Assembly: GCA_963921195.1 (NCBI GenBank)
Contig: OY992536.1
Location: 98,047,550-98,111,549 of the forward strand
Source of the DNA: Pegoplata infirma
Lineage: Eukaryota; Arthropoda; Insecta; Diptera; Anthomyiidae
DNA length: 64,000 nt
Direction: 5' to 3'
In this document: positions 40,765 through 53,354 of the stretch, one piece after another
How positions within the stretch are numbered: the first letter of the stretch is position 1
Layout of the letters: the number at the start of each line of letters is the position of its first letter
The notes under the pieces: generated by a model
What the model saw: the letters and a program-made list of their open reading frames with translations, nothing else
Told to the model about the DNA's origin: nothing
Databases searched by the model: none
Translations under genes and position numbers: made by a program

Positions 40765-42450
40765 AACAAGTGAGTGTTAAATCCGACTGTGCCGAATGCG
40801 GTATCAAACAAATTTATACAAAAACAAAATTACAGATTATTTGTGATTATTTTAAAATTTCGCATGCGAAAAAAAGTGAGCTTACGATATGTAAACAACA
40901 AAAATTTGACGTTTGATTAAACGGCAGTTTTTTTAATAACCATACAAATTCGGGAGTACTCTTTCAAAAATAGGTGAATGGTGAAATAGTACTCCCGAAT
41001 CGAGCACAATATGTTCGAGCTCGTGACTCAAACATCTTATTACGATAAATCCCCCCTAAACTAAATTTTAAAAGAAAAAATAATAAATTGAAAAAGTTTA
41101 AGGGTTTAATTCTGCCTTGCCTAATATGTATATTGATACTCCCCACAAGTTTTTTTTTACATAAAAAAATATGTTTTTACTTGTTTATATACCATTCGTT
41201 TTACAATTATGTATGTGCACCAGCGGCCGAATTAAAGCATTTTGAAAATTAAGGTTATGTGCATTCCACATACCAACATTTTCGAGGTTTCCTTACCTTA
41301 TCGTTCATAACTTTCGAACCGCTGAGCCGATATCACTCAAATGCAATACCAATCTTCTCGGGGCAACAACATATATGTTAAACCCTTGCCATACACCGAA
41401 CCAAATACGGCAGTAATATTTACGAAAAAGCATGTTGATTTGACGAAAGAACAATCATTATACAGCTAACAAAACAGGGGTGTTGATTTGAATAAAATTT
41501 TCGTTAATTTATATTTGAGATAAATTTGACGAAATTTCGTCAAATTAACAGAATTATTTTCGTCAATTTGAATAAAATAGTTTATTCAATTTGAATAAAT
41601 ATCATCAATTTAACTAAATAATTTTCGTTGATCCCACGATATTTTACTAAATTTTTCTACCCTTACAAAAATAAAATATCCATAAATATTATTTTTGTTA
41701 TTATTTTAATTTTTTTTTATTGAATAGAATATTTTAATATTTAAAGAACTTAAAAAATTTTAACTATAATAAACAAAAAAAAATACAAAATAAATAATAA
41801 TTGAACTAATTTAAATATAAACTTACACAAAGGGGAAAACTAATGACTTTTTACAGCAAATGACGAAGGAAATGTACATATTTCCAAATTCCAGACGGAA
41901 ACTTGTTTATCTTTGAACCCTTGTCAATATAATATGTATGTAGAATACCTAAAAACATTAATAAAAATTAGTTGTTTGTAAATTTAATTTTTATATAATC
42001 ATTACTTACATGAAGTTTCTCAAAATTTAAATATGTTTTCACATGAAATTTTGCAGCATTTGAAGACGCATTTTACCATGCCAAAAATGGCATAAAAACT
42101 AATAGCTTTAGGCAATTGGATAAAATTTCTTTAAAAAATAAATTAATTTTCACAAAAAATACACTTTTTTCACGACGCTGCACATTGAAAAAATAATGGC
42201 GTCCAAACTAATAATATTAGTCAATTTGACGAAATTTTGTCAATTTGACGAAATTTTGTCAATTTTACTTCTTCAGAGGATGTAAACTTGACGAAATTTC
42301 GTTGATTTGAATAAAATTTGTTGAATCTTAAAAAAAAAATTGACAAAATTTTGTTAAAGATCTACGAAAATTTTTTGTTGATTTTACCTACGAGATTTGG
42401 TTCGGTGTATCATTGCTAGAATGTCTTAGAATATATCACTTATAAATTAT
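40765..42450 (+). mobile_element. Helentron-like repeats, family 2, interrupted at 41394
   Basis: ACAAGTGAGTGTTAAATCCG with a TCGGC-like palindrome at about 40765 opens the copy. The segment 41180-41390 (ATTACGTTCATAACTTTC-like text, CAATACCAATCTTCTCGGGG) matches 28690-28890. It resumes after the insertion with ATTGCTAGAATGTCTTAGAAT (42411-42432). Confidence 0.6.
41394..42407. mobile_element. Tc1/mariner-type MITE with CACCGAACCAAAT ends
   Basis: A 1014-bp element with ends CACCGAACCAAATACGG and ATTTGGTTCGGTG, flanked by TA on both sides (41392-41393 and 42408-42409). Both sides carry many copies of TTGACGAAATTTCGTCAA-type palindromic words. No transposase. Confidence 0.8.
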
Positions 42451-42479
42451 AAATGGGACATTCCATGCTGTTCGTCCGT

Positions 42480-43665
42480 ACGTCCACGTAAATGTTGTGC
42501 GCACGATACAGGTCACAACTTTTAACCGATTTGTCTAAAATTTTAAACTTTAGCTTATTTTAACCCAAGGACGAGCGCTATTGAAACTGAAAAAATCGAT
42601 CCATGTTTTGACCTAGCCCCCATAAAAACTTCCCCTTTAAATATGGGTCAAATGACCCTAACAACGGTATTTTAATAGGTATAGGTAAAATATGGAAAAA
42701 TTAGCGGAGATTCTCCTCTTTCATTTGCCATTACCACCCAGAAAAATTTTCTCTTACAAATAATCGGATCCGGAACCCATCAAACTACCCTGCAACCGGT
42801 TCTACTTAACATTCCAGCATCAATGATTTTTGTTTGAAATTGTCCAGAAAGCAATCGTTTTTTAGAGCAAGTATTTTTTTAAAAACATAAATGGAATTCA
42901 CGTCAGAAATTTTAGTCTTGCAAAATTGCGCAATGTCAAAATTGCAACTTTTTTTGCTTGTTTCTTTGTGAACAAAAGCAATTGTATTTATATTAAAATA
43001 AATTGCAAATCTTTTCTTGCAATTACGCATCATATAAAAGGTAATAGAAAAATAAAAATTTTATCAAATTTTTTTTTTTAATAAAATTTTGCAATATTGC
43101 ACTGTTGCAAGGGTCAAAAAATTCTGAAGTGAATACCCTGATAATTTTACATAGAAAATTTTGTTGTGATTACCGTAGAATGTATTCAAGAATCTATTGA
43201 ACCAGGAATTTGTTCCAAAAAATTTTCCTGGGCAGTGACATTCTAGGAAAAGTATAAATATTCAAAAAATATTTTATAAAATGTAATCCTTTAAAACTTT
43301 GAAGTCCTTTTAAAAGGAAACATGATCACGAAATGGAAAACTGTAAATGTAGTTTTACGAACTCTACTTTCAGACGTATATCATCCGGTTCATGTTTAAT
43401 ATTGGCTGTGGCGACATGTCGGACGGTGTAATCAAACATTTTTGGACTTAGACCCCATATGAAAACTCCCCCCGATATTCACTTGAAGCGGTTTTTTGGC
43501 AACAAATAGAAGCCTATTTCACTAAAATTTGGTTTGTAAATGTTTTTTAAACTTTTTCAAGATTTGGATCCGGCCATGTTTGGACTTGGGACCTATTTTC
43601 CGGGAAACACTGGCGTAGGGTATTATAGGGTCGGTCTTGACCGACTATAATTTTCTTATTTGCTT
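42480..43665 (-). mobile_element. Helentron-like repeat, family 1, minus copy (interrupted)
   Basis: It runs leftwards from TCGGTCTTGACCGACTATA (about 43632-43650) through the conserved interior to GTGCGCACGATACAGGTC (about 42497). A 496-bp CCCAG-ended MITE interrupts it at 42737-43232. A second family-1 copy in plus orientation (43660-44110) abuts it. Confidence 0.7.
42737..43232. mobile_element. CCCAG-ended MITE, copy 1
   Basis: A 496-bp element with ends CCCAGAAAAATTTTC and AAAATTTTCCTGGG, flanked by CA on both sides (42735-42736 and 43233-43234). Its body matches the copy at 56449-56690 over AACCGGTTCTACTTAACATT and following bases. Confidence 0.75.
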
Positions 43666-44110
43666 TTTCATGAATTTTAAGAGATTTATCTCAATATCGG
43701 GAGGGTGGTTTGTATAGGGACTACTAGTAGGAACTATGTACGGTTATTAGAGCAATTAGAGAAATTCAAAGGGGATGTTTGTATAGGAGCTAGTTCTAAA
43801 TATGGACCGATTTTTTTCAATTTCAATAGACTACGTCCTTGATATAAAAGAAGCTTATATTTTAATTTTCATAGACGGTATTTACACACAGACTTTTTCC
43901 TTGATTTTTTTTCAATTCCCTTTTGAAATTCCAAAATAAGTTAACATACAAAGTTTACATGGACAGACGGATGGACGGACATCGCTAAATCGACTCAAAA
44001 AGTGATTCTGATTGTGAGTCGATCAGAATGCTTTAAGGTGGGTCTAGAACCAATATTTGAATAGTAACAAACATTAGCACAAAATCAATATAGCCTGTAG
44101 GGTAAACAAA
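43660..44110 (+). mobile_element. Helentron-like repeat, family 1, plus copy
   Basis: It contains GGAGGGTGGTTTGTATAGGG, the short core GGACAGACGGATGGACGGAC (about 43960), ATCGCTAAATCGACTCAAAA and GGTGGGTCTAGAACCAATAT. The right hairpin is mostly lost. Confidence 0.7.
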
Positions 44111-44184
44111 TAACAAAAACTAAACAAAATTGACTTTTATATATATACGTATATAAGTTCCCGTTGTTCCTATAAGGATCATAG

Positions 44185-46720
44185 CAGAGCTTCGAAGAAT
44201 GAAATCCTTTTCGAATGAATTCCCCAAAAAATCAATTCAATTTTCATAGTCAGTGAATGCATTCGATTTCATAAATCAACAATGAATGCAGTCTTTGGAA
44301 TTAATTCGATTGAATGGAAAAAAATTAATGCATTCGATTTCTTGTTCATTAGATTTAGAAAAATCGAATGCATTCGATTTTATATCATTCCACTGCGAAT
44401 GCAATCGATTTTTTAAATAGATAGACCAAAACGGAACCAAGTTTTGGTCCATAGTATCGCCGATTCTCTTTACATACGATGGCCCTAATGGGCCCTAATT
44501 TTGAATCCAAAAAAATTGGTGTGCACATTAGGGTGGTGCGTATTCCAATGAAGTGCTCAGATCGACTATTAATAGTGCGGAAAAGTTAGTTTAAGTAAAT
44601 ACAAGCATTTTAAAACCAAAATGATCGAAATCGGTCAATGTATTCTATTCGCGCATCGCGGGTCAAAATTGGGGTTTTTGAAAAAATGGACATAATTAAA
44701 AAAAAAAAAATTTGTATAGCATTAATTCGTAAATATTCAGATAATTTTTTTTATTTTTTTCGGATATCGATAACCCACCAAAACGTGAGTCCAAAAAAAA
44801 AGCACATTTTTAGCATGGAGCTCAAAACTACTTTTTCACAATTTTAAAAATTTAATGAAACAAAATTTCAAAATATATTAGTTTATCCATTTGATTTCAT
44901 TGAAAACATCCCAGGGACTGTACAAAAAAATTCTTGGTTAAATTCCTTCATCCAGTTAGTCTGTGAAGCAATTTGAATTTACCGGATTTCAATAAAATGT
45001 GTTTTTATCAAAATTTTTGTCTAATTTATAGCTATAGGCAACATTTTACTCAAAATTAACCAGCAGTCATTTTTAAATGGTTGTTTTGGACCATAATTAC
45101 TCTGATATAAAATAATAGGCTTTTTGGACAACGTTAACCCTTGCCGGCACGTGGTTAAAAGCATTCCCTAATGAAATTTCAGAGAAATGTTTTTAAATTT
45201 TTGAAAATTCCTCACTCTAAAATTGTGTATGTCTTCAAATAATGAACAATTATACATTTATGCAAAGTTTTCTTGAAAAACATCTTTAACCCTTGTTGAA
45301 CCAGGGCCCAAAAAATTTCAAAGAGCTTTTTTTTGCACATAGTCAAATTGGACTTTTTTTTACTTATGAAATAATAATTTTCTTACTCTCAGGAACAACG
45401 AAAAAATATTTTTTTCACTCTCAGCTTAACCCAGGAACAACGACGAGATTGTGGTGAGAGTGAAAAAAATATTTTTTCATAAGTCAAAAAAAAGTCCAAT
45501 TTGACTATGAGCAAAAAAACAGCTGTTTGAAATTTTTTGGGCCCTGGTTCAATAAGGGTTAAAGATCTCTTTCAAGAAAACTTTGCATAAATGTATAATT
45601 GTTCATTATTGGTACACATACACAATTTTAGAGCGAGTAATTTTAAAAAATTTAAGAACTTTTCTCTGAAATTTCATTGGGGAATACTTTTAACCGCGTC
45701 CCGGCAAGGGTTAACGTTGTCCAAAAAGCCTATTATTTTATATATGAGTAATTTTGGTCCTAAACAACTATTTGAAAATGTCAGTTGGTTAGTTTTGAGT
45801 AAAATGTTGCCTATAGCTATAAGTTAGACAAAAATTTTTATAAAAACACATTTTCTTGAAATCCGGTAAATTCAAATTGCTCCACAGACTAACTGGATGA
45901 AGGAATTTAATTTTCAATGGAATAATATTCAATGAAATCAAATGGATAAACTAATATATTTTGAAATTTTGTTTCATTAAATTTTTAAAATTGTGAAAAA
46001 GTAGTTTTGAGCTCCATGCTAAAAATGTGCGTTTTTTTGGACTCACGTTTGGGTGGGTTATTGATATCCGAAAAAATAAAAAAAAAAATTTTGAATATTT
46101 TCGAATTAATGCTATACAAAAAAAAAATTTTTTTTTTTAATAACTTTTTTTAATTTTTTTTTTTAAATTATGTCCATTTTTTCAAAAACCCCAATTTTGA
46201 CCCGCGATGCGCGAACAGAAGATATGGACCGATTTTGATCATTTCGGTTTTAAAATGCTTGTATTTACTTAAACTAACTAAATAGTTGATCTAATCACTT
46301 CATTGGAATACGCACCACCCTAATGCACATATCAACTGCCTAGACGACAAAAAGTGTGAAGAGTGTTGGCGATACTATGGACAAAAAATTCGCTCCGTTT
46401 TGCTCTATCTTGGTTAGTTTTTTAAGTTTTTTATGCAATGAATGAATAAGCCATTCGATTTTTCAAATACAATGAAAAGAAAATCGATTGCATTCGCAAG
46501 TGAATGCATTCGATTTTTAAAAGTCGAATGAAAAAAAATCGAATGCATTCGATTTTTGAAAGTCGAATGAAAAATAAATCGAATGCATTCGCTATTTACA
46601 AATCGAATGAGTCTAAAGCGAATTTATTCAATTCGCTAAAATGTGATTGGGGAATGCAATCACTAAATTTTCATTCAGAATGCTAAATCGAATTAAGAAA
46701 TGAAATCCTTCGAAGCTCTG
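44185..46720. mobile_element. hAT-type element with ATTCGATT-rich ends
   Basis: A 2536-bp insertion with ends CAGAGCTTCGAAG...CTTCGAAGCTCTG and a perfect 8-bp duplication GATCATAG (44177-44184 and 46721-46728). The subterminal regions (44220-44420 and 46440-46690) are full of GAATGCATTCGATT words on both strands, probable transposase-binding repeats. An 1800-bp palindrome (44526-46325) fills its centre. No transposase frame. Confidence 0.85.
44526..46325. mobile_element. 1.8-kb palindromic element inside the hAT element
   Basis: Two arms of about 870 bp meet near 45400-45450. Ends are CATTAGGGTGGTGCGTATTC and its complement, with CA outside each. The arms remain clearly alignable throughout (for example GAAAAAATGGACATAATT against AATTATGTCCATTTTTTC, and TTAACCCTTGCCGGCACG against CGTCCCGGCAAGGGTTAA). 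The frames at 44638-44847 and 45591-45827 are incidental. Confidence 0.8.
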
Positions 46721-46728
46721 GATCATAG

Positions 46729-47485
46729 GGGCATAAAAAATTGACTTTTGGCTTTTTTTTTTTAAATTTTACTGGATTTTTGACAAATTTTTTTATAAGC
46801 TTTTATTAAACAATTTCTTTTTTTAAAGAAAAATATTTTTTTGACGAAAACTGACCAAAAATTTAATTTTGGCGATTATTTGCACCCGACTGTGCAACAA
46901 ACGCAAAAAAAAAAAATCTGACAACACTGGTAGTGATTAATAAAAGGATGGCGTATGATAATCAAATGAAATTAATAATACGTATACGCCCTGTTGTAAA
47001 GCTCGGAGTTAAAACATGTCAATTTAAACGAAAAAAGTAACATTTTTCACATTACCCCTTTCGAATTCTATGCAACTTAGAATTTAGTTTGGCCGTTTTT
47101 CTTCCCGAGTTATAGGGACTTGAAAATTGGGAAAATCGTATATATTTAACAAAAGTGTTCTGACCTAAATGACGTTATCTCAAAAAGTAATTAAGGTACA
47201 AGTCTCATTCAGGTTTTATATAATAGGTAAAAAGGCAGCCTTTAAAATGGCATGCAGAATGATTTGTTTTTGTGAAAAAGTTCAAAGGTTGTTTAATCCT
47301 AGGTTTTGAAAGGCTATATATCAAAAAGTAATATTTTTAAAATTTTATTAGTTATTAGAAATCCTCCATATAACTCGAGTTTAAATTTTCAGGATAGGTA
47401 CTTCATTGGAGAATTAAATATTAATAGAAACACAGTGACAGGCAAGAAAAAACGATGTATTTTCCCTTAGGAAAAAAAATATTTT
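46729..47485. other. Stretch without recognised gene
   Basis: A small hairpin lies at about 46948-47000 (GGCGTATGATAATC...ACGTATACGCC). Sequence 47160-47270 is an inverted relative of 51130-51410, which shows the site before insertion of the MITE at 51164. Confidence 0.45.
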
Positions 47486-48007
47486 TATATCCTACACCAC
47501 TCTGTGGTACAGGGTATAATGAGTTTGTGCTGATGTTTGTAACTATCCGAAATATTGATCCTAGACCCACCTTCAAGCATACCGATCGACTCAGAATCAC
47601 TTTCTGAGACGATTTGAAAGGGGACCAAAAAATTTCTATTGGGTGTCAAAATGCCTCCATAAAATTTTCGTGAAAATCAAAAATTTCCTTACCCTCCCAC
47701 ATCGCGGGACAGTGTCCATCTAAATGTTGTGAGCACGATACAATTATAAATAAATTTGTACAAAATTTTAAACTTAAGCTTTCTTTGGCCCAAGGACGAA
47801 GCCTATTGAAATTGAAAAAAAAAAAAAATCGGTCCATGTTTAGATCTAGCCCCATACAAACGTCTCCTTATAGTTTGGCTCAAATGACTCTAATAATCGT
47901 ATTTTAATAGGACCAGTTCTTCTTGTATCCCCCTTACAAACCACTCTGCCGATATTCACATAAATCTCTGGAAATGCATTAAAAAAGAAAATATTTGATT
48001 AAAATTT

Positions 48008-49010
48008 AGTCTCAGAATCTGAGACATTTTTCTTATAGAAAAAGTCACAGAATCTGAGACATTTTTCTTATAGAAAAAGTCTCAGAACCTGAGACATTAT
48101 TCTAATAGAAAAGGTCTCAGACTCTAAGACATTTTTCTTGTAGAAAAAGTCTCAGAATCTGAGACATTTTGCTTATACTTAGAAAAAGTCTCAGAATCTG
48201 AGACATTATTCCTATAGAAAAAGTCTAAGAATCTGTGACATTTTTCTTATACTTAGTAAAAGTCTCAGAATTCTTATAGAAAAAGTCTCAGAATCTGAGA
48301 CATTTTTCTTATAGAAAAATTCTCAGAATCTGAGACATTTTTCTTAAAGAAAAGTCTCAGAATCTGAGACATTTTTCTTAGAAAAAAGGTCACAGAATCT
48401 GAGACATTTTGCTTATAGAAAAAGTCCAGAATCTGAGACATTTTTCTTAAAGAAAAATTCTGAGATTCTGAGACGATTTTTCTATAGAAAAAGTCTTAGA
48501 ATCATCGACACTTTTTCTGTAGAAAAACTCTCAGAATCTGAGACACTTTTCTATAGAAAAAGTCTTAAAATCTGAGATATTTTAGAAAACAGAAAAATAG
48601 AAAAAGTCTCAGAGTCTGAGTAATTTTTCTTATAGAAAAAGTTTCAGAATCTGAGACATTTTTCTTATAGAAAAAATCTCAGAATCCGAGACATTTTTCT
48701 TGTAGAAAAAGTCTCAGAATATAAGACCTTTTTCTTATAGAAAAAGTCTTTGAGTATGAGATATTTTTACTATAGAAAAGCCTCAGAATCTGAGACAATT
48801 TTCCCATAGAAAAATTCTCAGATTCTGAGATATTTTTTCAGATTCTGAGGATCGTTTTTTATAGAAAAAGCCTCAGATTCTGAGACATTTTCTCTATAGA
48901 AAATTTTTCAGATTCTGAGACAATTTTCCTATAGAAAAAGTCTCAGATTCTGAGACATTTTTCCTTATAGAAATATTCTCAGATTTTGAGACATTTTTAA
49001 TATAGAATTT
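48008..49010. repeat. Satellite A, second block
   Basis: About 28 units of GTCTCAGAATCTGAGACATT plus TTTCTTATAGAAAAA, a variant of the 1-2350 array in which the second palindrome is mostly CTTATAG instead of CTATAG. Units are more diverged than in the first block. Confidence 0.9.
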
Positions 49011-50034
49011 GTTTACTGAAAATTTTCTGTTTTCGACAAATTAATTTATAAAACTTTCTGTTATCGATAATTTCTATAGAAAATTTTCTTTTATCGATAT
49101 TTTTCTATAAAAAAAATTTTCTAATATCGATTCTTTTGTATAGAAAATTTTCTGTTATCGATCATTTGCTATAGAAAATTTTCTGCTTTGATATTTTCTA
49201 TAGAAAACTTTCTGTTATCGATAATTTTCTATAGAAAATTTTCTGTTATCGACAATTTTCTATAGAAAATTTTCTGTTATCGATAATATTCTATTAAAAC
49301 TTTCTGTGGCCGATTATTTTTTGTGAAAATTTTCTGTTATCGATAATTTTCTGTTTTAGATATTTTCTATAAAAAAATTCTGTTATAGATATTTTCTATA
49401 AAAAAATTCTGTTTTCAATAATTTTCTATAGAAAATTTTTTGTTATCAATAATTTTCTATAGAAAATTTTCTGCAATCGATACTTTTCTGTAGAAAACTT
49501 TCTGAAATAAATTTATATAGAAAATTTTCTGTTATCGATAGTTTTTAATAGAACGTTTTCTGTTAAAGATAATTTCTATAGAAAATTTTCTGTGGTTTAT
49601 ATTTTTCAGTAGAAGATTTTCTGTGGTCGATAATTTTCTATAGAAAATTTTCTGTGGTCCATAATTTTCTATAGAGAATTTTATGTGGTTGATAATTTTG
49701 TATAGAAAATTTTCTTTGGTCAATAATTTTCTATAAACAATTTTTTGAGGACGATAATTTTTACAGAAAATTTTCTGTCGTATATAATTTTCTATAGAAA
49801 ATTTTCTGTTATCGATAATTTGTTATGGAAAATTTTCTGTTATCGATAATTTGATATGGAAAATTTTTTGTTATCGATAATTTTCTGTAGAAAATTTTCT
49901 GTGTTCGATAATTTTCTATAGAAAATTTTCTGTGGTCGATAATTTTCAATATAGAAAATTTCTGGTGGTCGAAAATTTTCTGTGATTTTCTATTGAAAAT
50001 TTTCTGTGGTCAATCATTTTCTATAGAAAATTCA
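49011..50034. repeat. Satellite B, palindromic array of about 31 bp
   Basis: About 32 units with core AATTTTCTATAGAAAATTTT and TGTTATCGATA (variants TGTGGTCGATA). It shares the TTTTCTATAGAAAA palindrome with satellite A and directly abuts it, so the two arrays probably have a common origin. Confidence 0.9.
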
Positions 50035-50067
50035 AATCTAAATATAATTGGACCATATTTGGACTTA

Positions 50068-50654
50068 CAAGGGAAGTATCTCAACCCTTATGAACCGATT
50101 TGCCTGAAACTTAAAATATATATTAAAGAGACGATTTTAAGGTTGGGGTGTCTCGGCTTATCGGCCATATCGGTGTTTAAAAATTTCGTTGTCCCCTTAT
50201 GAAACCATGTGGACCTTCGGGAAAATTTTGATAACTTCCGAACTAACAGGAATATCGTCTAGGGCAAAAATACGTGTCGACTTAAATTTAATAAAGATTA
50301 TTTCTTATTCATATGGATATCGTAGGTCTATGTCGTCACATAAATATCCCCAAAATTTACACATTTTTCTGAAAAAAATATTTAAAGAAGCCGAATTTTT
50401 ACAAGGTCATGCCATCATTGGATAGGCATTTAAAAAACCTTTCTTCTCATATGAAAAGATCCTACAGTTTCTACAAAAGAAATGGCTAAAAAATCCAAAA
50501 AACGATTTTTTCGCCATTTTTTGACCCATGTTTTGAACCCCCAAGTCCACGATATGGCCGATAAGCCGAGACACCCCAACCTTAGAATTGTCTCTTTTAT
50601 ATATATTTTAAGTTTCAGGCAAATCGGTTCATAAGGGTTGAGATACTTCCCTTG
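50068..50654. mobile_element. PIF/Harbinger-like foldback (CAAGGGAAGTAT family), copy B
   Basis: A 587-bp copy with ends CAAGGGAAGTATCTCAACCC and its complement (one mismatch), flanked by TTA on both sides (50065-50067 and 50655-50657). Long arms include GGCTTATCGGCCATATCG and its mirror. Inserted in a family-1 Helentron-like repeat. Confidence 0.85.
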
Positions 50655-50825
50655 TTAGACCTAATATAAAAATTTTACTAAAATTTGGTTGTGTGTGTTT
50701 TATACTTTTATTAAAGATCTACCAGACGATACATCCAATCGGTGTTTGGACCTGGGACCCATTTTCAGGAAAACACTGGTGAAGGGTATGATATGGTCGG
50801 TTTTGACCGACTATAATTTTCATGT

Positions 50826-51163
50826 TTATGTTTTAAAACCCTGGTACCAAAATTCACATTAAGTAAGGTTTTCGATGTGATGAGTCCCAATACTAACTTT
50901 TAACTGGCCTATCGCTATTAGTTTTCGGAATATCTGCACCTGTTCGAAAAACACAGCAATTCGATTTTTGCAATTTTCACACATTTATGTGCAGATATCT
51001 TGAAAACTAATAGCGATAGGCCAGTTCAAAGATAATATTTGGACTCGGCAAGTCTTTTTGAGGCACTTTTTAGGCTTTCCAAAAATTAGGGTCAAAACAA
51101 TTACCTTGACCTTTAAAAAAAAAAATAATTATTGTGCATGCCATTTTAAAGGCTGTCTCATTA
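50826..51163. repeat. Short hairpin region
   Basis: AACTGGCCTATCGCTATTAG (about 50900) is mirrored by CTAATAGCGATAGGCCAGTT (about 51007), arms of about 70 bp. Nothing coding. Confidence 0.65.
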
Positions 51164-51342
51164 GGGTCGAACCAGAATCAATTGCGCTACGCAAGACGTA
51201 AAAAAAAAAACAAAAACAAACACAACAAATTTGAAATTTTTACGTCCGTTTGATTAAGATACCTCACATTTAAATATTAGAAACGAAAAAAAATTATTGG
51301 GCGTTACGCCTTACGCGACGTAATTTGATTCAGGTTCGACGC
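51164..51342. mobile_element. PIF/Harbinger-like MITE
   Basis: A 179-bp element with ends GGGTCGAACCAGAATCAATT and AATTTGATTCAGGTTCGACGC, flanked by TTA (51161-51163 and 51343-51345). The related uninterrupted sequence at 47180-47270 lacks it, an empty-site proof. Confidence 0.85.
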
Positions 51343-51598
51343 TTACATATTATCTGAAACCTGAATGAAACCTGTTTCTACCTTGATTACTCAAAAGCTG
51401 TGCCCTACACTGACTTTCATATGGCATTGAAGCCATTAAGGCTCAAAGTGATGACATATAATTTGTTGCACAGTGTAATTTTCCTTCTCATTTAAGAAAA
51501 TAAAATTTTCAGAAATTTAAATTTTTTAGAGAAAAAGGGGGTAAAAATCAGTAAAATGGTAATTATTTTTGTATCTTTTGAGATAAAAGACTGTAGAT

Positions 51599-52105
51599 TT
51601 TTATACCCTACACCACACTGTGGTACAGGGTATAATGAGTTTGTGCTGATGTTTGTAACTACTCGAAATATTGGTCCTAGACCCACCTTTAAGTATACCG
51701 ATCGACTCAGAATCACTTTTTGAGTCGATTTATTTCAATTTATTTCAAAGAAATCGGACCAGTTTTTCTTGTAGCCCCCATACAAACCACCTTCCCGATT
51801 TTCACATAACTCTCTCAAATTTCGTGAAAATAGAAAATATTTAATTAAAATTTTGTTTGTGTATGTTAAACGCGTACTTTAATAACCTTATCAAACCTGA
51901 TAATCATCGGAACAGTTTTGGACTCATGCCCCTTGTGAAAATTTCGACCGATATTCAGTTATTTCACTCAAATTGGATTTGTGAGTGTTTTTTACACTTA
52001 TTAAAGATTTGACAACATATAGATCTAATCGGTCCATTGGACCTATTTCCAGGAAACTCTGGTGTAGGGTATTATATGGTCGGTCTTGACCGACTATAAT
52101 GTTTT
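51599..52105 (-). mobile_element. Helentron-like repeat, family 1, compact minus copy
   Basis: From TATACCCTACACCACACTG (51603) to CGGTCTTGACCGACTATAAT (52081-52100), uninterrupted but lacking the GTCY core. It serves as reference for the broken copies. Confidence 0.8.
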
Positions 52106-53350
52106 TAGGTTGGTGTCTAATTTTAAAAATGATGCAGGATGCCACCTCAGATTGTAGCTACGCTAATAATTTTTAGTTTTTATATTTTTTTTATTTTTCA
52201 CCGAAAAAATTTTTTATTCAAAAATTTTTTTCATCAAATTTTTTTCTTCATCAATTTTTTTTTCATCAATTTTTTTTTAATTTTTTATTTTTTTTAATCA
52301 AAATTTTTTTTTCATCAAATTTTTTTTTTCATCAAATTTTTTATCAAAATTTTGTTCTTCTGACAAAAAATGTTCCATTTGTTTAACAAATGTACAAAAA
52401 ATAAGTGTTATACGGAAGAAAAAGAAACCTAAACGGAACAAAATAAAATGGAACAGGGAACAAAATGTATTAGAACTGGGTTGAAATGGAATGAAACAGG
52501 AAACGACATGGAATGAAAAATGTTTTACTCAATTTTTTTTAAGCCAAATTTTATTGGATAAGATTTGTTTAAGCTTAGCTTTTATATCGATAAGCGATTT
52601 ATAAAAAAAATATCAAACATTAATTTAAATTTAAAATTTTTGTTAATCTATTTAACACAATTTTTTACAATTCTTGTTTAAAATTGCCCTAAAACCATCA
52701 AATTAAATCATTATAAAATCGTTATTTTTTAAAAAACAACTAACAAAAAAACTAGAAAAAAACTTTTAAATTAATTTTACTTTTAAACATGACAATCACA
52801 TTCTTTTTTTTTTTTTGTTATTTAGAGTTCGACCACATAACAGCAAACCACTTTTAATCTCATTTCGATTTTTAATAAGACAAAATAAACAATAATAACC
52901 AACAAACAAATAATAATAATAACAACAATTCAACCAAAAACCAAGACCAATACACATACAATCAACTTAACAATTCTTCAAGTCTTCCATATACTGATTC
53001 ACTTTCATATGTGACATGACTACATTAACACTCTATTCAACTTCATTCTTTCTTTTTGGGTGGTGGTGGTGCTGGTGGAGACGTGAAGAATCAAGCCAAG
53101 CTTTACAAACCAAACAAATGGCCAAATACAGTTAATAAGAAAACCACATACAGGTAAGACTCGATTTATGAGACTGAATGGAATTTAAATGGGATTGAAG
53201 TTTTAATCGAAATCTCGTTAATTGAAGTCTACACCATTTACAGATGTTATTTTTGAAAGATCAATTGGAATTCGCTAAAGATCAATTGCAATTTTAAAAT
53301 AACTCAAGTCCCGAGTAAAAAAGTTTTGATATAATCATATATTTTTTAAT
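52106..53350. other. AT-rich stretch without recognised gene
   Basis: It contains poly(T) with ATCAA words (52200-52350), AACAATAATAA repeats (52885-52930) and GGAACA-type words (52430-52510). No supported gene. Confidence 0.4.
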
Positions 53351-53354
53351 ATAA

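Larger units (their letters stand above)
47490..50825 (-). mobile_element. Helentron-like repeat, family 1, containing satellites and a foldback element
   Basis: The minus copy starts ACCACTCTGTGGTACAGGGT (47493) and follows the family text to GAAAATATTTGATTAAAATTT (48007). It resumes after the satellites with AATATAATTGGACCATATTT (50041), is broken again by a CAAGGGAAG foldback (50068-50654), and ends ACACTGGTGAAGGG...GACCGACTATAATTTT at 50820. Comparison with the uninterrupted copy at 51599-52105 proves the order. Confidence 0.85.

Noticed and set aside
47450..47470. Further CACAGTG sites as Transib ends (also 24424 and 51470)
   Set aside because: No matching inverted end or GC-rich 5-bp duplication; single heptamers occur by chance or within other repeats.
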